Positions 8,341 through 16,997 of a stretch of DNA of 64,000 nt are shown here, piece after piece. Under the pieces are notes generated by a model, which saw nothing but the letters and a program-made list of their open reading frames with translations, was not told where the DNA came from and did not search any database. The stretch's first letter is position 1, and each line of letters opens with the position of its first letter. The stretch covers positions 186,001 through 250,000 of the forward strand of contig CAVSLN010000001.1 in assembly GCA_963728855.1 (NCBI GenBank), given 5' to 3'. The translations under genes and the position numbers were made by a program. The stretch comes from AC-43 sp963728855 (GTDB taxonomy: Bacteria > Actinomycetota > Actinomycetes > Mycobacteriales > Micromonosporaceae).

Positions 8341-9240
8341 CTACCCCTGCACCGTCCGCAGGTAGGTAGTGAGGCGCCCGGCGAAAAGTCTCCTGAGCAC
8401 CGGTGTCAGTACCACCGACGCCGTCAGCACGACCGGTAGCAGCAGCACCAGCAGCAGTACGAACAGCCAGATCACCGGCCGGCGGAGCAGGCTGCCGGGC
8501 TTGCCGCACCGCCGCGCGATGCGGGCCAGGAGCACCATCGCGCCGGCTCCGATCAGTTCCGGCATGAGGGCTGCCACGTTCACCTTCACGGCGTCCAGCC
8601 CGGTGAGCAGCGGGGTGGGTGGGGCAGCGGCCCAGCGGTCGGTGGTTTCGCGAAGGCGCCGGCCAAAGCCACCGAGATTCTCGATCTCGGCCGGGGCCAC
8701 GCCCGGTGGGGGAAGGAAGGCGAGCCGGTCACGCCGGCCGGTGAGCATCAGCAGGGGAGCCGTCAGGTAGGTAGCCATCGCCGGCCCCTGATGCGTGACC
8801 ACGATGCTGTCGGTGTGAACGCCGCCGGATGCCGAGACGAGGGCCCGTATTCTGGCGTGGGCACGCTGCCACATCTGGCGGCAGCAGGCAACTGTGATCA
8901 CCCGCGTGCCGCGCAGTACCTGAGCGTGAGGTGTGGCGAAGAATGCCTGGATCGGCAGCGACGGCGACAGGAACCACACCTGCCAGCCGATGAGCACCAG
9001 ATCGAATCGCTCGGCCGGGTCGAACCGGAGCGGCGCCAGCGCGGGTGGCTCGCCGTTGACCGCCTCCGGCATGCAGTCGAAGAACGCCTGTACGGACCAC
9101 GGAAAGGGGTACGGGGGCACGCTTTCCAGGCGCCACCGGATGATCTCCACCTCGGGCGAGTGCAACGGCTGGGTCAGCGCATCGAGCGCGGCGTGCACAT
9201 CGCCCGACTGCGAATAGTAGACGACAAGTACTCTCTTCAC
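8341..9240 (-). CDS. Flavodoxin-like membrane-linked protein, DarA-like
   Basis: A 299-residue protein that begins MKRVLVVYYSQSGDVHAAL, a flavodoxin-type FMN phosphate-binding loop, and continues with LVLIGWQVWFLSPSLPIQAF, typical of flavodoxin-like NADPH-reductase folds. The C-terminal 60 residues contain one or two strongly hydrophobic helices (LFVLLLVLLLPVVLTASVVL). Proteins with this layout next to DarB ketosynthases are the DarA components thought to oxidise cyclohexanediones to resorcinols. First gene of the operon; GTG start after GGGGGAA. Membrane anchoring and flavin use are inferred. It could instead be an unrelated flavodoxin-like oxidoreductase. Confidence 0.65.
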   Translation of the reverse strand: MKRVLVVYYSQSGDVHAALDALTQPLHSPEVEIIRWRLESVPPYPFPWSVQAFFDCMPEAVNGEPPALAPLRFDPAERFDLVLIGWQVWFLSPSLPIQAFFATPHAQVLRGTRVITVACCRQMWQRAHARIRALVSASGGVHTDSIVVTHQGPAMATYLTAPLLMLTGRRDRLAFLPPPGVAPAEIENLGGFGRRLRETTDRWAAAPPTPLLTGLDAVKVNVAALMPELIGAGAMVLLARIARRCGKPGSLLRRPVIWLFVLLLVLLLPVVLTASVVLTPVLRRLFAGRLTTYLRTVQG

Positions 9241-9340
9241 CGTTCCCCCGGGGGCTTGCGGGCTGAGGAGACGTCACCGTGCGGCCGACGCGCGATGTCA
9301 GCCGACCTACCCGAGATTTACGAAAGGCACACCGATGAGG

Positions 9341-9370
9341 TTCAATCGGCAAACGATCGACTTCAATCGG
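9341..9370 (-). promoter_or_regulatory. Direct repeats upstream of darA-like operon
   Basis: Two copies of CCGATTGAA on the minus strand (TTCAATCGG at 9341-9349 and 9362-9370) lie exactly 21 bp apart, two helical turns, 100-130 bp before the DarA-like start. The second copy contains a TTGAAC that could act as a -35 box. Same-face direct repeats fit a dimeric activator or repressor site; the binding protein is unknown. Confidence 0.4.
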
Positions 9371-9524
9371 GATAGGTAGGAACTTTATCGGTCAGCGTCT
9401 ATGCGATCTCTCGGATGACGGGTTCCTCGTCACGGACGTTCCGCTGATCGCAGGTGGGCAACGGAGCATCGTCGAACGAGAGTGGGCGAGACCGCATGGG
9501 GTGGGGGTGCCGGGCGGGCCGGGG

Positions 9525-9923
9525 TCAGCGTGGCGCGGATGTCGCCAGGCCCGCGCGGTCGGCGGCGGTGAGCAGCCGCTTGTCGTAGGTGACGAAGTCG
9601 GTGAGCGCCGGGCCGAGGTGCAGCGCGGTGGCGAGGTGGATCGCGTCGAGGCTGCGCAGCCCGGGCTCGGGCAGCCGGCCGGCCTTGTCGAGGAGGTCGC
9701 CGGTGAGCGAGATGGTGATCACCGCGTCGAGCAGCTTCTCCGCGGTGGTGCGCTGCCGGGCGGAGGCGCCGGTACGCAGGAGGGCGCGCCGCACCTCGGT
9801 GCGCACCAGCGCGCTCGCGACGTGGTGCTCGTCGGAGCGGTTGCGCAGGTACCGTTCGAGCGCGGCGGTCTCCGGCGCCGGCGTGACCAGCTTCACCAGC
9901 GCGCAGGAGTCGAGGTAGATCAC
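9525..9923 (-). CDS. PIN-domain ribonuclease toxin (VapC-like)
   Basis: A 132-residue single PIN domain. The four acidic residues that bind divalent metal are seen: Asp5 in MIYLDSCALV, Glu43 in RTEVRR, Asp93 in SLDAIHLATA and Asp114 in VTYDKRLL. Such toxins cleave tRNA or rRNA and are held inactive by the partner antitoxin. Its start overlaps the stop of the upstream antitoxin gene by 4 bp, a normal arrangement. The substrate is not predictable from the sequence. Confidence 0.9.
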   Translation of the reverse strand: MIYLDSCALVKLVTPAPETAALERYLRNRSDEHHVASALVRTEVRRALLRTGASARQRTTAEKLLDAVITISLTGDLLDKAGRLPEPGLRSLDAIHLATALHLGPALTDFVTYDKRLLTAADRAGLATSAPR

Positions 9924-10216
9924 CTCTCGGACTCGTCGTCGCGCTGCCGCTGCAGCGCCTCGGTCAGCGCGTTGCTGGGCGTGCCGCGCGGGGTACGCCA
10001 GCCGGCCAGGCCGCCCCGCCGGTCCGCGGCCGCGTCGACGGCGCCCTCGGCGACGAGCTTCTCCCAGGCGGACTCCTCGGGGTCGGGCGCGCTGAGCACG
10101 GCGACGAGCTTCCCGTTACGGGTGATCTCCACCCGCTCGCCCGCCTCGACCCGGGCGATCAGCTCACTCGCGTGTTGCTGGAGCCGCCGGATCGGTACCC
10201 TTGCCCGCTGCACCAT
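9920..10216 (-). CDS. Phd/YefM-type antitoxin
   Basis: A 98-residue protein. Residues 7-50 have the Phd/YefM DNA-binding pattern (VPIRRLQQHASELIARVEAG, then VEITRNGKLVAVL), which would bind the operon promoter. The C-terminal half, which should wrap the PIN toxin, is Arg-rich and mostly disordered. It precedes and overlaps the toxin gene. Divergent from the GH20 gene at 10274, with only 57 bp between the starts, so the two promoters must overlap. Confidence 0.88.
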   Translation of the reverse strand: MVQRARVPIRRLQQHASELIARVEAGERVEITRNGKLVAVLSAPDPEESAWEKLVAEGAVDAAADRRGGLAGWRTPRGTPSNALTEALQRQRDDESER

Positions 10217-10261
10217 GTGACCAAGCCTACCTGAACCGTGCGTCGTTCAACAGAACTGACG

Positions 10262-10273
10262 TACGCTGGCCCA
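10262..10273 (+). promoter_or_regulatory. Leaderless-type -10 box before GH20 gene
   Basis: TACGCT ends 6 nt before the ATG at 10274 and there is no ribosome site, so transcription probably starts at or next to the A of the start codon. TTCAAC about 17 nt upstream is a weak -35 candidate. Confidence 0.5.
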
Positions 10274-11854
10274 ATGCCCGCGCCCGTACTGGTACCGCAC
10301 CCCCGCCGGCTTACCGTCCACAGTGGACAGTTCGAGCTCTCGCCCGCGACGCCGTTGCGCGCCCCGCAGCCGCTGGCCGACCTGCTCCGCGAGCTGCTGG
10401 GTCCGGCCACCGGGTTGCCCCTGCCCGACGGGGACGGCGGGATCACGCTGACCGTCGCGGAAGACGCCGAGCTGGGACCGGAGGGCTACCGGCTCACCGT
10501 CACGCCGGAGCGGGTCGAGGCCACCGGCACCGAGGCGGGGCTGCGCTGGGCGGTGCAGACGCTGCGCCAGCTCCTGCCGGCCGGCGTCTACGCGACGGAG
10601 CATCGTGGGACGGCACTTGGGCCGGACCAGCAAGGCGGCGCTTGTCGTGGGCCGGCACTTGGGCCGGACCAGCAAGGCGGCGCTGGTCAGGCAGACGCAC
10701 GCTGGACCGTACCGTGCGTCGAGATCGTGGACGTGCCGCACTATGCCTGGCGCGGTGCCCTGCTGGACGTGGCCCGCTGGTGCCACCCGATCGGCTTCAT
10801 CTACCGGTTCGTCGACCTGATGGCGCTGCACAAGCTCAATACGCTTCACCTGCACCTGACCGACGACCAGGGCTGGCGCTTCGAGGTGCGCAAGTACCCG
10901 CGGCTCACCGAGGTCGGCGGGTACCGGCGTGAGTCCAACGCCGGGCACGCCCGCGAGGACCGGTTCGACGGCACCCCGCACGGCGGCTTCTACACCCAGC
11001 AGGAGCTGCGGGACCTGGTCGCGTACGCGGCCCGGCGCGGGGTACGGGTCATGCCGGAGATCGACGTGCCCGGGCACATGCAGGCCGCCATCGCCGCCTA
11101 CCCCGAGCTGGGCAACGACCCGTTCGCGCAGCTCGAGGTGCGTACTTCCTGGGGCATCTCCAGCCACATCCTCAACGCGGCCGAGGAGACCGTGACGTTC
11201 GTGACCGACGTGCTCGACGAGTTGGTCGAGGTGTTCCCGTTCGGGTACGTGCACCTCGGCGGCGACGAGGTACCGCCGGACGAGTGGCTGGCCAGTCCGG
11301 CCGCGCACGAGCGGGCGGCCCGGGAGGGGCTACCAGCCGTCGAGGACCTGCTCGGCTGGTGGGCCGGCCGGCTGGCCGACCACCTCGCGAAGCATGGCCG
11401 CCGGGCGGCGTTCTGGGACGAGGTGCTGGACCGGGGCGCGCCGGACGGTTCGCTGATCTTCGGCTGGCGGGACGAGTCGCGGGTCGCCGCGGCACGGGCG
11501 GCCGGGCACGAGGTGGTGGCCGTACCGCAGCCGTACCTCTATCTGGACTGGGCCGAGACCAACGCGGCGGGTGAGCCGCTGGCGATCTTCGCCCCGCTCC
11601 CGCTCGCGAAGGTCTATGCCTACGAACCCGGCGCCGGGTCCGGCGACGTGTATGGCATTCAAGGCCAGTTGTGGACCGAGTACCTGCCGACGCCCGAGCT
11701 GGTCGAGTGGCGCGCGTACCCCCGGCTGTCGGCCGCGGCTGAGGTCGGCTGGAGCGCACCGAACCCGCGCGACTTCACCGCCTTCCGGGCCCGGCTCGCC
11801 GACCACCTGGTACGGCTGGACGTCCTCAAGGTCAACTACCGCCCGCTCGACTGA
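10274..11854 (+). CDS. Beta-N-acetylhexosaminidase, GH20
   Basis: A 526-residue glycoside hydrolase that removes terminal GlcNAc or GalNAc by substrate-assisted catalysis. The catalytic Asp331-Glu332 pair is in YVHLGGDEVPPDEW. Residues 1-110 form the usual GH20b alpha/beta domain; the barrel starts near YAWRGALLDVARW and includes LHLHLTDDQGWRFE and MPEIDVPGHMQA. No signal peptide is seen, so a cytoplasmic role in chitobiose or cell-wall recycling is likely. Between the two domains, residues 110-137 carry an unusual 14-residue tandem duplication (see the repeat entry). Confidence 0.93.
   Translation: MPAPVLVPHPRRLTVHSGQFELSPATPLRAPQPLADLLRELLGPATGLPLPDGDGGITLTVAEDAELGPEGYRLTVTPERVEATGTEAGLRWAVQTLRQLLPAGVYATEHRGTALGPDQQGGACRGPALGPDQQGGAGQADARWTVPCVEIVDVPHYAWRGALLDVARWCHPIGFIYRFVDLMALHKLNTLHLHLTDDQGWRFEVRKYPRLTEVGGYRRESNAGHAREDRFDGTPHGGFYTQQELRDLVAYAARRGVRVMPEIDVPGHMQAAIAAYPELGNDPFAQLEVRTSWGISSHILNAAEETVTFVTDVLDELVEVFPFGYVHLGGDEVPPDEWLASPAAHERAAREGLPAVEDLLGWWAGRLADHLAKHGRRAAFWDEVLDRGAPDGSLIFGWRDESRVAAARAAGHEVVAVPQPYLYLDWAETNAAGEPLAIFAPLPLAKVYAYEPGAGSGDVYGIQGQLWTEYLPTPELVEWRAYPRLSAAAEVGWSAPNPRDFTAFRARLADHLVRLDVLKVNYRPLD
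10316..10328. repeat. Copy 1 of 13-bp palindrome GTCCACWGTGGAC
   Basis: GTCCACAGTGGAC inside the GH20 gene, read as Val-His-Ser-Gly. It is one of five identical-type copies in the window. Confidence 0.8.
10603..10684 (+). repeat. 42-bp in-frame tandem duplication in GH20 gene
   Basis: The segments 10603-10642 and 10645-10684 match at 39 of 40 positions with a 42-bp period, adding 14 residues per copy (LGPDQQGGA in each). The insert lies between the GH20b domain and the catalytic barrel, where it would form a flexible Gly/Gln-rich linker. Confidence 0.85.
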
Positions 11855-11946
11855 GCCAGGCGGCCCGCAGCGCCCCGTCGTCGGAACCCCTGCTTCCTGC
11901 TTTCCGGTAGCGTCGTTCGCGGGAGGGCCCGTCGAGAAGGAGCGTT

Positions 11947-12714
11947 GTGGGTACTGAGGCGTCGGGGCGGGCGAAGCTGCGGCATGCCCGGAGGCTCCTC
12001 CTGCTGTGGGACGTGGATCACACGCTGATCGAGAACAGCGGCGTGAGCAAGGAGAACTACGCTCTGGCGTTCGAGCTGCTGACCGGCGAGCGTGCCACGG
12101 TCCAGGCGAAGACGGACGGCCGGACCGATCCCGAGATCATGCGCAATCTGCTGGCCGACAACGGCCGGTACGCATCGGTGTTCTCCGAGGCGAAGGTGAC
12201 GGCGGCGCTGGTGGAGGCGATGGAGCACAACGTCCCCAAGCTGCTTGAGCGTGGTCACATGCTGCCCGGTGTGGCGGACACGCTGGCGATGGTCGGCGAG
12301 CTCGTCCCCGTGGTGCAGTCGGTCCTGACCGGGAACATCGAGCCGAACGCGGTCGCGAAGCTTCGCCTGCTTGGCGGGTCGGCATCGCTGCTGGACGTCG
12401 AGGTCGGCGGATACGGCTCCGACGACGTCCGCCGTGACCGCCTCGTGCCTGCCGCCCAGGCAAAGGCGTCTGTTAAGTACGGCTACCCGTTCGGTTCAGC
12501 GGACACGGTGCTGATGGGTGACACCGAGCGGGACGTAGCGGCGGCACTCGACGGCGGGGCGCTGGTGATCGGGGTTGCGACCGGCGTGAACACGGAGCGA
12601 GAGCTGGCGGCGGCGGGTGCGCACGCCACCGTCCCGGATCTTGTGGACACGCAAGCCGTGCTGGTGCGACTCAGCGACGTGACCGGGATGGGTTTCGACA
12701 CTCCAGACGCCTAG
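11947..12714 (+). CDS. HAD-superfamily phosphatase, phosphoglycolate phosphatase-like
   Basis: A 255-residue HAD hydrolase. Motif I is LLLLWDVDHTLIENSG with the nucleophile Asp22 and acid/base Asp24, motif II is the Thr in VLTGNIEPNAVAKL, and motif IV is VLMGDTERDVAAALDGG. The cap helices in between match the C1 type of phosphoglycolate phosphatases. A GTG start follows GAGAAGGAG. The gene stands alone downstream of the GH20 gene, so its physiological substrate is not clear from context. Confidence 0.88.
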   Translation: MGTEASGRAKLRHARRLLLLWDVDHTLIENSGVSKENYALAFELLTGERATVQAKTDGRTDPEIMRNLLADNGRYASVFSEAKVTAALVEAMEHNVPKLLERGHMLPGVADTLAMVGELVPVVQSVLTGNIEPNAVAKLRLLGGSASLLDVEVGGYGSDDVRRDRLVPAAQAKASVKYGYPFGSADTVLMGDTERDVAAALDGGALVIGVATGVNTERELAAAGAHATVPDLVDTQAVLVRLSDVTGMGFDTPDA

Positions 12715-12840
12715 CTGTCCTTGGGTGTGTTGGTTGATCAGCATCTGCTGGTCGTAGCGGAAATGCAAAGCGGCCCAGGGAGTATCGAGACCTCGTGGAC
12801 GTTCAGCTCAGTGAGACCAATGTGGCGGCGTTGGTCGGGG

Positions 12841-13518
12841 TCAGTCGGCCAGGGCCGGTTCCGGGCCGGCGTGCGGCGGTACCGGCCGACCGTGCGGCGC
12901 TGCCGTCCGGCGACGTACGGTCAGCGGCGGAAGGAAGAGCTGCACCAGCGGGCCGATGGCGAGCGCGTAGAGGACGGTACCGACGCCGAAGGTACCGCCG
13001 AGTGCCCAGCCGCTGAGCACCACGAGCACCTCGATGACCGTACGGACCAGGCGGATCGAGCGGCCGGTCCGCGCGACCAGCCCGGTCATCAGCCCGTCGC
13101 GCGGTCCTGGCCCGAGCGCGGCGCCGATGTACAGCCCGCTGGCCAGCCCGTTGAGGGCGATGCCGAACACGAGGAAGCCGATGCGCAGGGCCATGGCGTG
13201 CGGGGCGGGCAACAGGGCCAGGGCGCGGTCGGCGACGATACCGATGACGATGACGTTGCTGACGGTGCCGATGCCGGGCCGCTGGCGCAGCGGTACCCAG
13301 AGCAGCAGGGCCACCGCGCCGACCAGGAACACGATCCAGCCGAACGACAGCCGCGCGTGCCGGGCCACGCCCTGGTGGAACACGTCCCACGGCATGCTGC
13401 CCAGCCGGGCCTGGATCATGAAGGCCATGCTGACGCCGTAGACGGTGAGGCCGAGGTAGAGCTGGACGAGACGGCGGGGGAGGCGGTACCGCAGTGGCAG
13501 GTTGCCAATTTCCGTCAT
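12841..13518 (-). CDS. YczE-family integral membrane protein
   Basis: A 225-residue protein with about five predicted membrane helices and the family pattern RRLVQLYLGLTVYGVSMAFM, GSMPWDVFHQG, and GLYIGAALGPGPRDGLMTGL. The ATG at 13518 gives MTEIGNLPLRYRLP; an upstream in-frame ATG would run into the promoter region shared with the MocR gene. YczE proteins are commonly divergent from MocR regulators of the YczR group, exactly as seen here. Transport of a small molecule is suspected for the family but the substrate is not known. Confidence 0.88.
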   Translation of the reverse strand: MTEIGNLPLRYRLPRRLVQLYLGLTVYGVSMAFMIQARLGSMPWDVFHQGVARHARLSFGWIVFLVGAVALLLWVPLRQRPGIGTVSNVIVIGIVADRALALLPAPHAMALRIGFLVFGIALNGLASGLYIGAALGPGPRDGLMTGLVARTGRSIRLVRTVIEVLVVLSGWALGGTFGVGTVLYALAIGPLVQLFLPPLTVRRRTAAPHGRPVPPHAGPEPALAD

Positions 13519-13534
13519 GGATGCCACTCTGAAG

Positions 13535-13562
13535 GCCAATCGATGGGGATGAAAGAGCCAAT
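13535..13562. promoter_or_regulatory. GCCAAT direct repeats between yczE and mocR
   Basis: GCCAAT occurs at 13535-13540 and 13557-13562, exactly 22 bp apart, in the 59-bp gap between the divergent starts; a third copy lies at 13504-13509 inside yczE. Same-face direct repeats are the usual target of MocR dimers, so this is the likely operator for the adjacent regulator. Confidence 0.55.
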
Positions 13563-13577
13563 TCCGGAGGGGTGGCC

Positions 13578-15020
13578 GTGACAACGGTCCTACAGGGGCC
13601 ACAACTGGCCCGGCTGCTCGGCCGGTGGCATGCCGGTCGGGGCGTGCCGGACTATCTGGCCCTGGCCGGCTCGGTGCGCGGGTTGCTCGCGGACGGGCGG
13701 CTGCCCCTGGGGGTACGGCTGCCCGCCGAACGGGAGCTGGCGCTGGCGCTGGGGATCAGCCGTACCACCGTGACCGCCGCGTACCGTGGCCTGCGCGAGA
13801 CCGGCCACCTCACCAGCCGGCGCGGCGCGGGAAGCTGGACCACGATGCCGGCCGGCTCCCGGGTCCGGTCCTCGGGCCTGTGGGCACCGGAGGACTCGCC
13901 CGACCTGCTCGACCTGGGCTGCGCGGCGCTGGCCGCCCCGCCGCAGCTCGCCACCGCGGCCGCCGAGGCGGTCACCGACCTGTCCGCCCACCTCGCCACC
14001 GCCGGCTACCACCCGACCGGCCTGCCCGTGCTGCGCGCCGCGGTCGCCGACTCGTACGCCGCCCGTGGCCTGCCCACCAGCCCCGAGCAGATCATGATCA
14101 CCAACGGCGTGCAGCACGCCCTGGACCTCGCGCTGCGCCTGCTCGTACCGGCCGGCCAGCCGGTGCTCGTCGAGTCGCCTACGTACGCCAACGCGCTGGT
14201 CGCAGTCACCGCCCGCCGGGGCCGGGTGCTCACCCACGGGCTGAGCGAGTCCGGCTGGGACGCCGAGCTGTTGCTGGCCACGCTGCGCCAGAACCGCCCG
14301 CGGGTGGCGTACCTGGTGCCCGAGTTCCAGAACCCGACCGGACACCTGATGGATCTCGCGCTGCGCGAGCGGCTGCCCGCGGCGGCGCACACCTCCGGTA
14401 CGGATCTCATCGTCGACGAGTCCTTCGTGGACCTCGCGCTCGACATCGACGGGATGCCGCCCCCGGTCGCCGCGTACGACCGGCACGCCCGGGTGCTGTC
14501 GATCGGCGGCATGAGCAAGCCGTACTGGGGCGGGCTGCGGATCGGCTGGGTCCGGGCCGCGGCCCCGCTCGTGCAGCGGCTGGCCGCCGTACGCGTCGGG
14601 GTGGACATGTCCAGTCCCGTGCTCGACCAGCTCGTGGCGGCGCGGCTGACCCGCCACGCGGACGCGGTGGTGGCGGCCCGCCGTACCCTGCTGCGCGAGC
14701 AGCGCGACGCCTTGGTGGCCGCGCTGCGGACGGAGCTGCCCGAGTGGCGCTTCCGGATCCCGTCGGGCGGCGTGACGCTGTGGGTCGAGCTGGACGCACC
14801 GGTGTCGGGTGCGCTGTCCCAGGCCGCCGAGGCTTACGGGGTACGGCTCGCGCCCGGCCCACGGTTCGGCGTCGACGGGACGATGGAGCGGTTCCTGCGG
14901 CTGCCGTACACGCTGCCGGCACCGCAGCTCATCGATGCGGTGAGCCGGATCGCGGTGGCCCGGCGGGACCTGGAGCGCCCGGCCCGGCGTACCTGGCAGG
15001 AGCCGGCCCTGGTCGCCTAG
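13578..15020 (+). CDS. MocR-type GntR/aminotransferase-like regulator (YczR group)
   Basis: A 480-residue regulator. The N-terminal winged helix (about residues 35-90) has LPAERELALALGISRTTVTA; a linker leads into a fold-type I aminotransferase-like domain. This domain keeps the PLP lysine at about residue 314 in SIGGMSKPYWGGLRIG, plus VPEFQNPTGH and LIVDESFVDLAL. I prefer the GTG at 13578, 7 nt after GGAGG, over a GTG at 13572 that leaves almost no spacing. It is divergent from yczE and probably controls it through the GCCAAT repeats, with PLP or a related amine as effector. Confidence 0.9.
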   Translation: MTTVLQGPQLARLLGRWHAGRGVPDYLALAGSVRGLLADGRLPLGVRLPAERELALALGISRTTVTAAYRGLRETGHLTSRRGAGSWTTMPAGSRVRSSGLWAPEDSPDLLDLGCAALAAPPQLATAAAEAVTDLSAHLATAGYHPTGLPVLRAAVADSYAARGLPTSPEQIMITNGVQHALDLALRLLVPAGQPVLVESPTYANALVAVTARRGRVLTHGLSESGWDAELLLATLRQNRPRVAYLVPEFQNPTGHLMDLALRERLPAAAHTSGTDLIVDESFVDLALDIDGMPPPVAAYDRHARVLSIGGMSKPYWGGLRIGWVRAAAPLVQRLAAVRVGVDMSSPVLDQLVAARLTRHADAVVAARRTLLREQRDALVAALRTELPEWRFRIPSGGVTLWVELDAPVSGALSQAAEAYGVRLAPGPRFGVDGTMERFLRLPYTLPAPQLIDAVSRIAVARRDLERPARRTWQEPALVA

Positions 15021-15057
15021 CGGAGACAGGGTGAGTCGCCAGGCATGACCCCCCGGT

Positions 15058-16854
15058 TCACGCCTGCGTGACCGTACCGGCGTACAACTCCTCGATCTGT
15101 TCGGCGAAGGACTTCTCCACGATCCGGCGCTTGATCTTCATGGACGGGGTCAGCTCACCGTCCTCAATGGACAGATCGCGCGGCAGGATGGTGAACCTCT
15201 TGATGGTCTCCCAGCGGTTGAGCTGACCGTTGAGCTCGGTCACGTACCCCTCGACGAGCGCGCGCGCCTGCGCCGAGGCGACGACCTCGGCGTACGGGCG
15301 GCCGGCGAGCGGCCCGTTCGCGGCCCACTTGGCGATCGCGTCCGGGTCGAGGGTCACGAGCATCGTGCAGTAGTTGCGCGACTGCCCGATCACGAGCACC
15401 TGCGAGGTGTACGGGCAGATCGACTTGAACAGTCCCTCGATGTGCGATGGCGCCACGTACTTGCCGCCCGACGTCTTGATGAGGTCCTTCTTGCGGTCGG
15501 TGATCCGCAGGTACCCGTCGGCGTCGAGCGCGCCGATGTCGCCGGTACGGAAGAAGCCGTCCGGGGTGAACGCCTCGGCGGTCTCGGCCGGCAGGTTGTG
15601 GTACCCGCGCATGACCGGGGCGCCCCGGACCAGTACCTCGCCGTCCTTGTCGAGGCGCACCTCCAGGTCGCCCAGGCGCTGGCCGACCGTACCGATGCGG
15701 TTGCGCTCAGGACGGTTGACCAGGTTGCCGGCACTGGTCTCGGTGAGCCCGTACCCCTCGACGAGACACAGGCCGGCGGCCTCGAAGAACAGCCCGATCT
15801 CGCTGGACAGCGGGGCGGAGCCGGAGCACAGCACGCGGATCCGGCCGCCGAGCCGGGCGCGCAGCTTGGTGAAGACGAGCCGGTCGGCGATGCGGCGCCG
15901 CAGCGCCAGGCCGGCCGGTACCCGCTCGCCCTCCTGCTCCAGGGCGACGGCGCGCTTGCCGACCCGTACCGCCCAACCGAAGATCTTCGCCTTGGCCCCG
16001 CCACCCGCGGTGGCTGTCGCGACGACGGTGTTGTAGATCTTCTCGTAGATCCGCGGCGGTGCCGCCATCAGCGTCGGGCGCACCGTCGCGAGCTTCTCCA
16101 CCAGCTTGTCCACCCGGCCGTCCACGTACGTCTGCAGCCCGGCGTGGGTCAGCCCGCACACCAGCGCCTTGCCGAACGAGTGGGACAGCGGCAGCCACAG
16201 GTAGTGCAGGTCGTTGTCCTGCAACAGGAACGGCTCGGTCTGCGCGACGCCCTCCCAGCACCATCCCCGGTGCAGCAGCTCCACGCCCTTGGGCTGGCCG
16301 GTGGTGCCGGAGGTGTAGATGAGGGTCGCGAGATCCTCCGGCTCGATCCGCTCGACGATCCGGTCGACCAGCCCGGGGTCCTCGACCAGCGCGGCCGCGC
16401 CCTGCTCCGCCAGGTCCGCGAGCGACGGCGGGCCGCCCGCGCCGTCGATGACGACGACGTGCGCGAGATCGGCCTCGGCCACCTTGGCGGCCTGGGCGGC
16501 GTTCTCCGCGATCAGGACGGTCGAGCCCGAGTCGCGGATGATGAAGACCGCCTCGTCCGGCTCGGTCGTCGGGTAGACGGCGGTGGTCGCCGCGCCGGCG
16601 AACATGATGCCGAAGTCGGCGAGGATCCACTCGACGCGCGTGTTGGCCATGATGGCCACCCGGTCCTGCGGGGCGACGCCGAGGCGGATCAGGCCGGCGG
16701 CGATGGCGGTGGCGCGCTGCTCGACGTCGGCCCAGGTGAGCCAGCCGATGCCTTCGTCCGCGGTCGGGAAGCCGAGGGCCTTGCGCTCGGGCGTAGCCGC
16801 GGCGCGGCGGCGGATCATGTCAGGGATCGAGCGGTACGGGATGTCCAGCGCCAT
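15058..16854 (-). CDS. Long-chain fatty acid-CoA ligase (FadD15-like)
   Basis: A 598-residue member of the ANL superfamily that activates fatty acids through acyl-AMP to acyl-CoA. The P-loop TLIYTSGTTGQPKG is at residues 177-190; EGYGLTETSAGN and the hinge region GYLRITDRKKDLIKTSGGK are intact, including the catalytic lysine in the C-terminal domain. No membrane helix is predicted. Monocistronic and divergent from the Nudix gene, with a 143-bp shared upstream region. The chain-length preference cannot be read from the sequence. Confidence 0.93.
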   Translation of the reverse strand: MALDIPYRSIPDMIRRRAAATPERKALGFPTADEGIGWLTWADVEQRATAIAAGLIRLGVAPQDRVAIMANTRVEWILADFGIMFAGAATTAVYPTTEPDEAVFIIRDSGSTVLIAENAAQAAKVAEADLAHVVVIDGAGGPPSLADLAEQGAAALVEDPGLVDRIVERIEPEDLATLIYTSGTTGQPKGVELLHRGWCWEGVAQTEPFLLQDNDLHYLWLPLSHSFGKALVCGLTHAGLQTYVDGRVDKLVEKLATVRPTLMAAPPRIYEKIYNTVVATATAGGGAKAKIFGWAVRVGKRAVALEQEGERVPAGLALRRRIADRLVFTKLRARLGGRIRVLCSGSAPLSSEIGLFFEAAGLCLVEGYGLTETSAGNLVNRPERNRIGTVGQRLGDLEVRLDKDGEVLVRGAPVMRGYHNLPAETAEAFTPDGFFRTGDIGALDADGYLRITDRKKDLIKTSGGKYVAPSHIEGLFKSICPYTSQVLVIGQSRNYCTMLVTLDPDAIAKWAANGPLAGRPYAEVVASAQARALVEGYVTELNGQLNRWETIKRFTILPRDLSIEDGELTPSMKIKRRIVEKSFAEQIEELYAGTVTQA

Positions 16855-16997
16855 GCCTCGTCGCCTCCGGTGCTCGTCAGGTTACCGAAGAGTAGCGTCG
16901 AAGCACTCGGTTCATCTAGGCGCGTTCAGCTAGGGCGGGTCGGCGAGTGGAGGCCGTTACTCTCTCGGGTGCCCCCAGCGCGCGCGGAAGGACGGTC

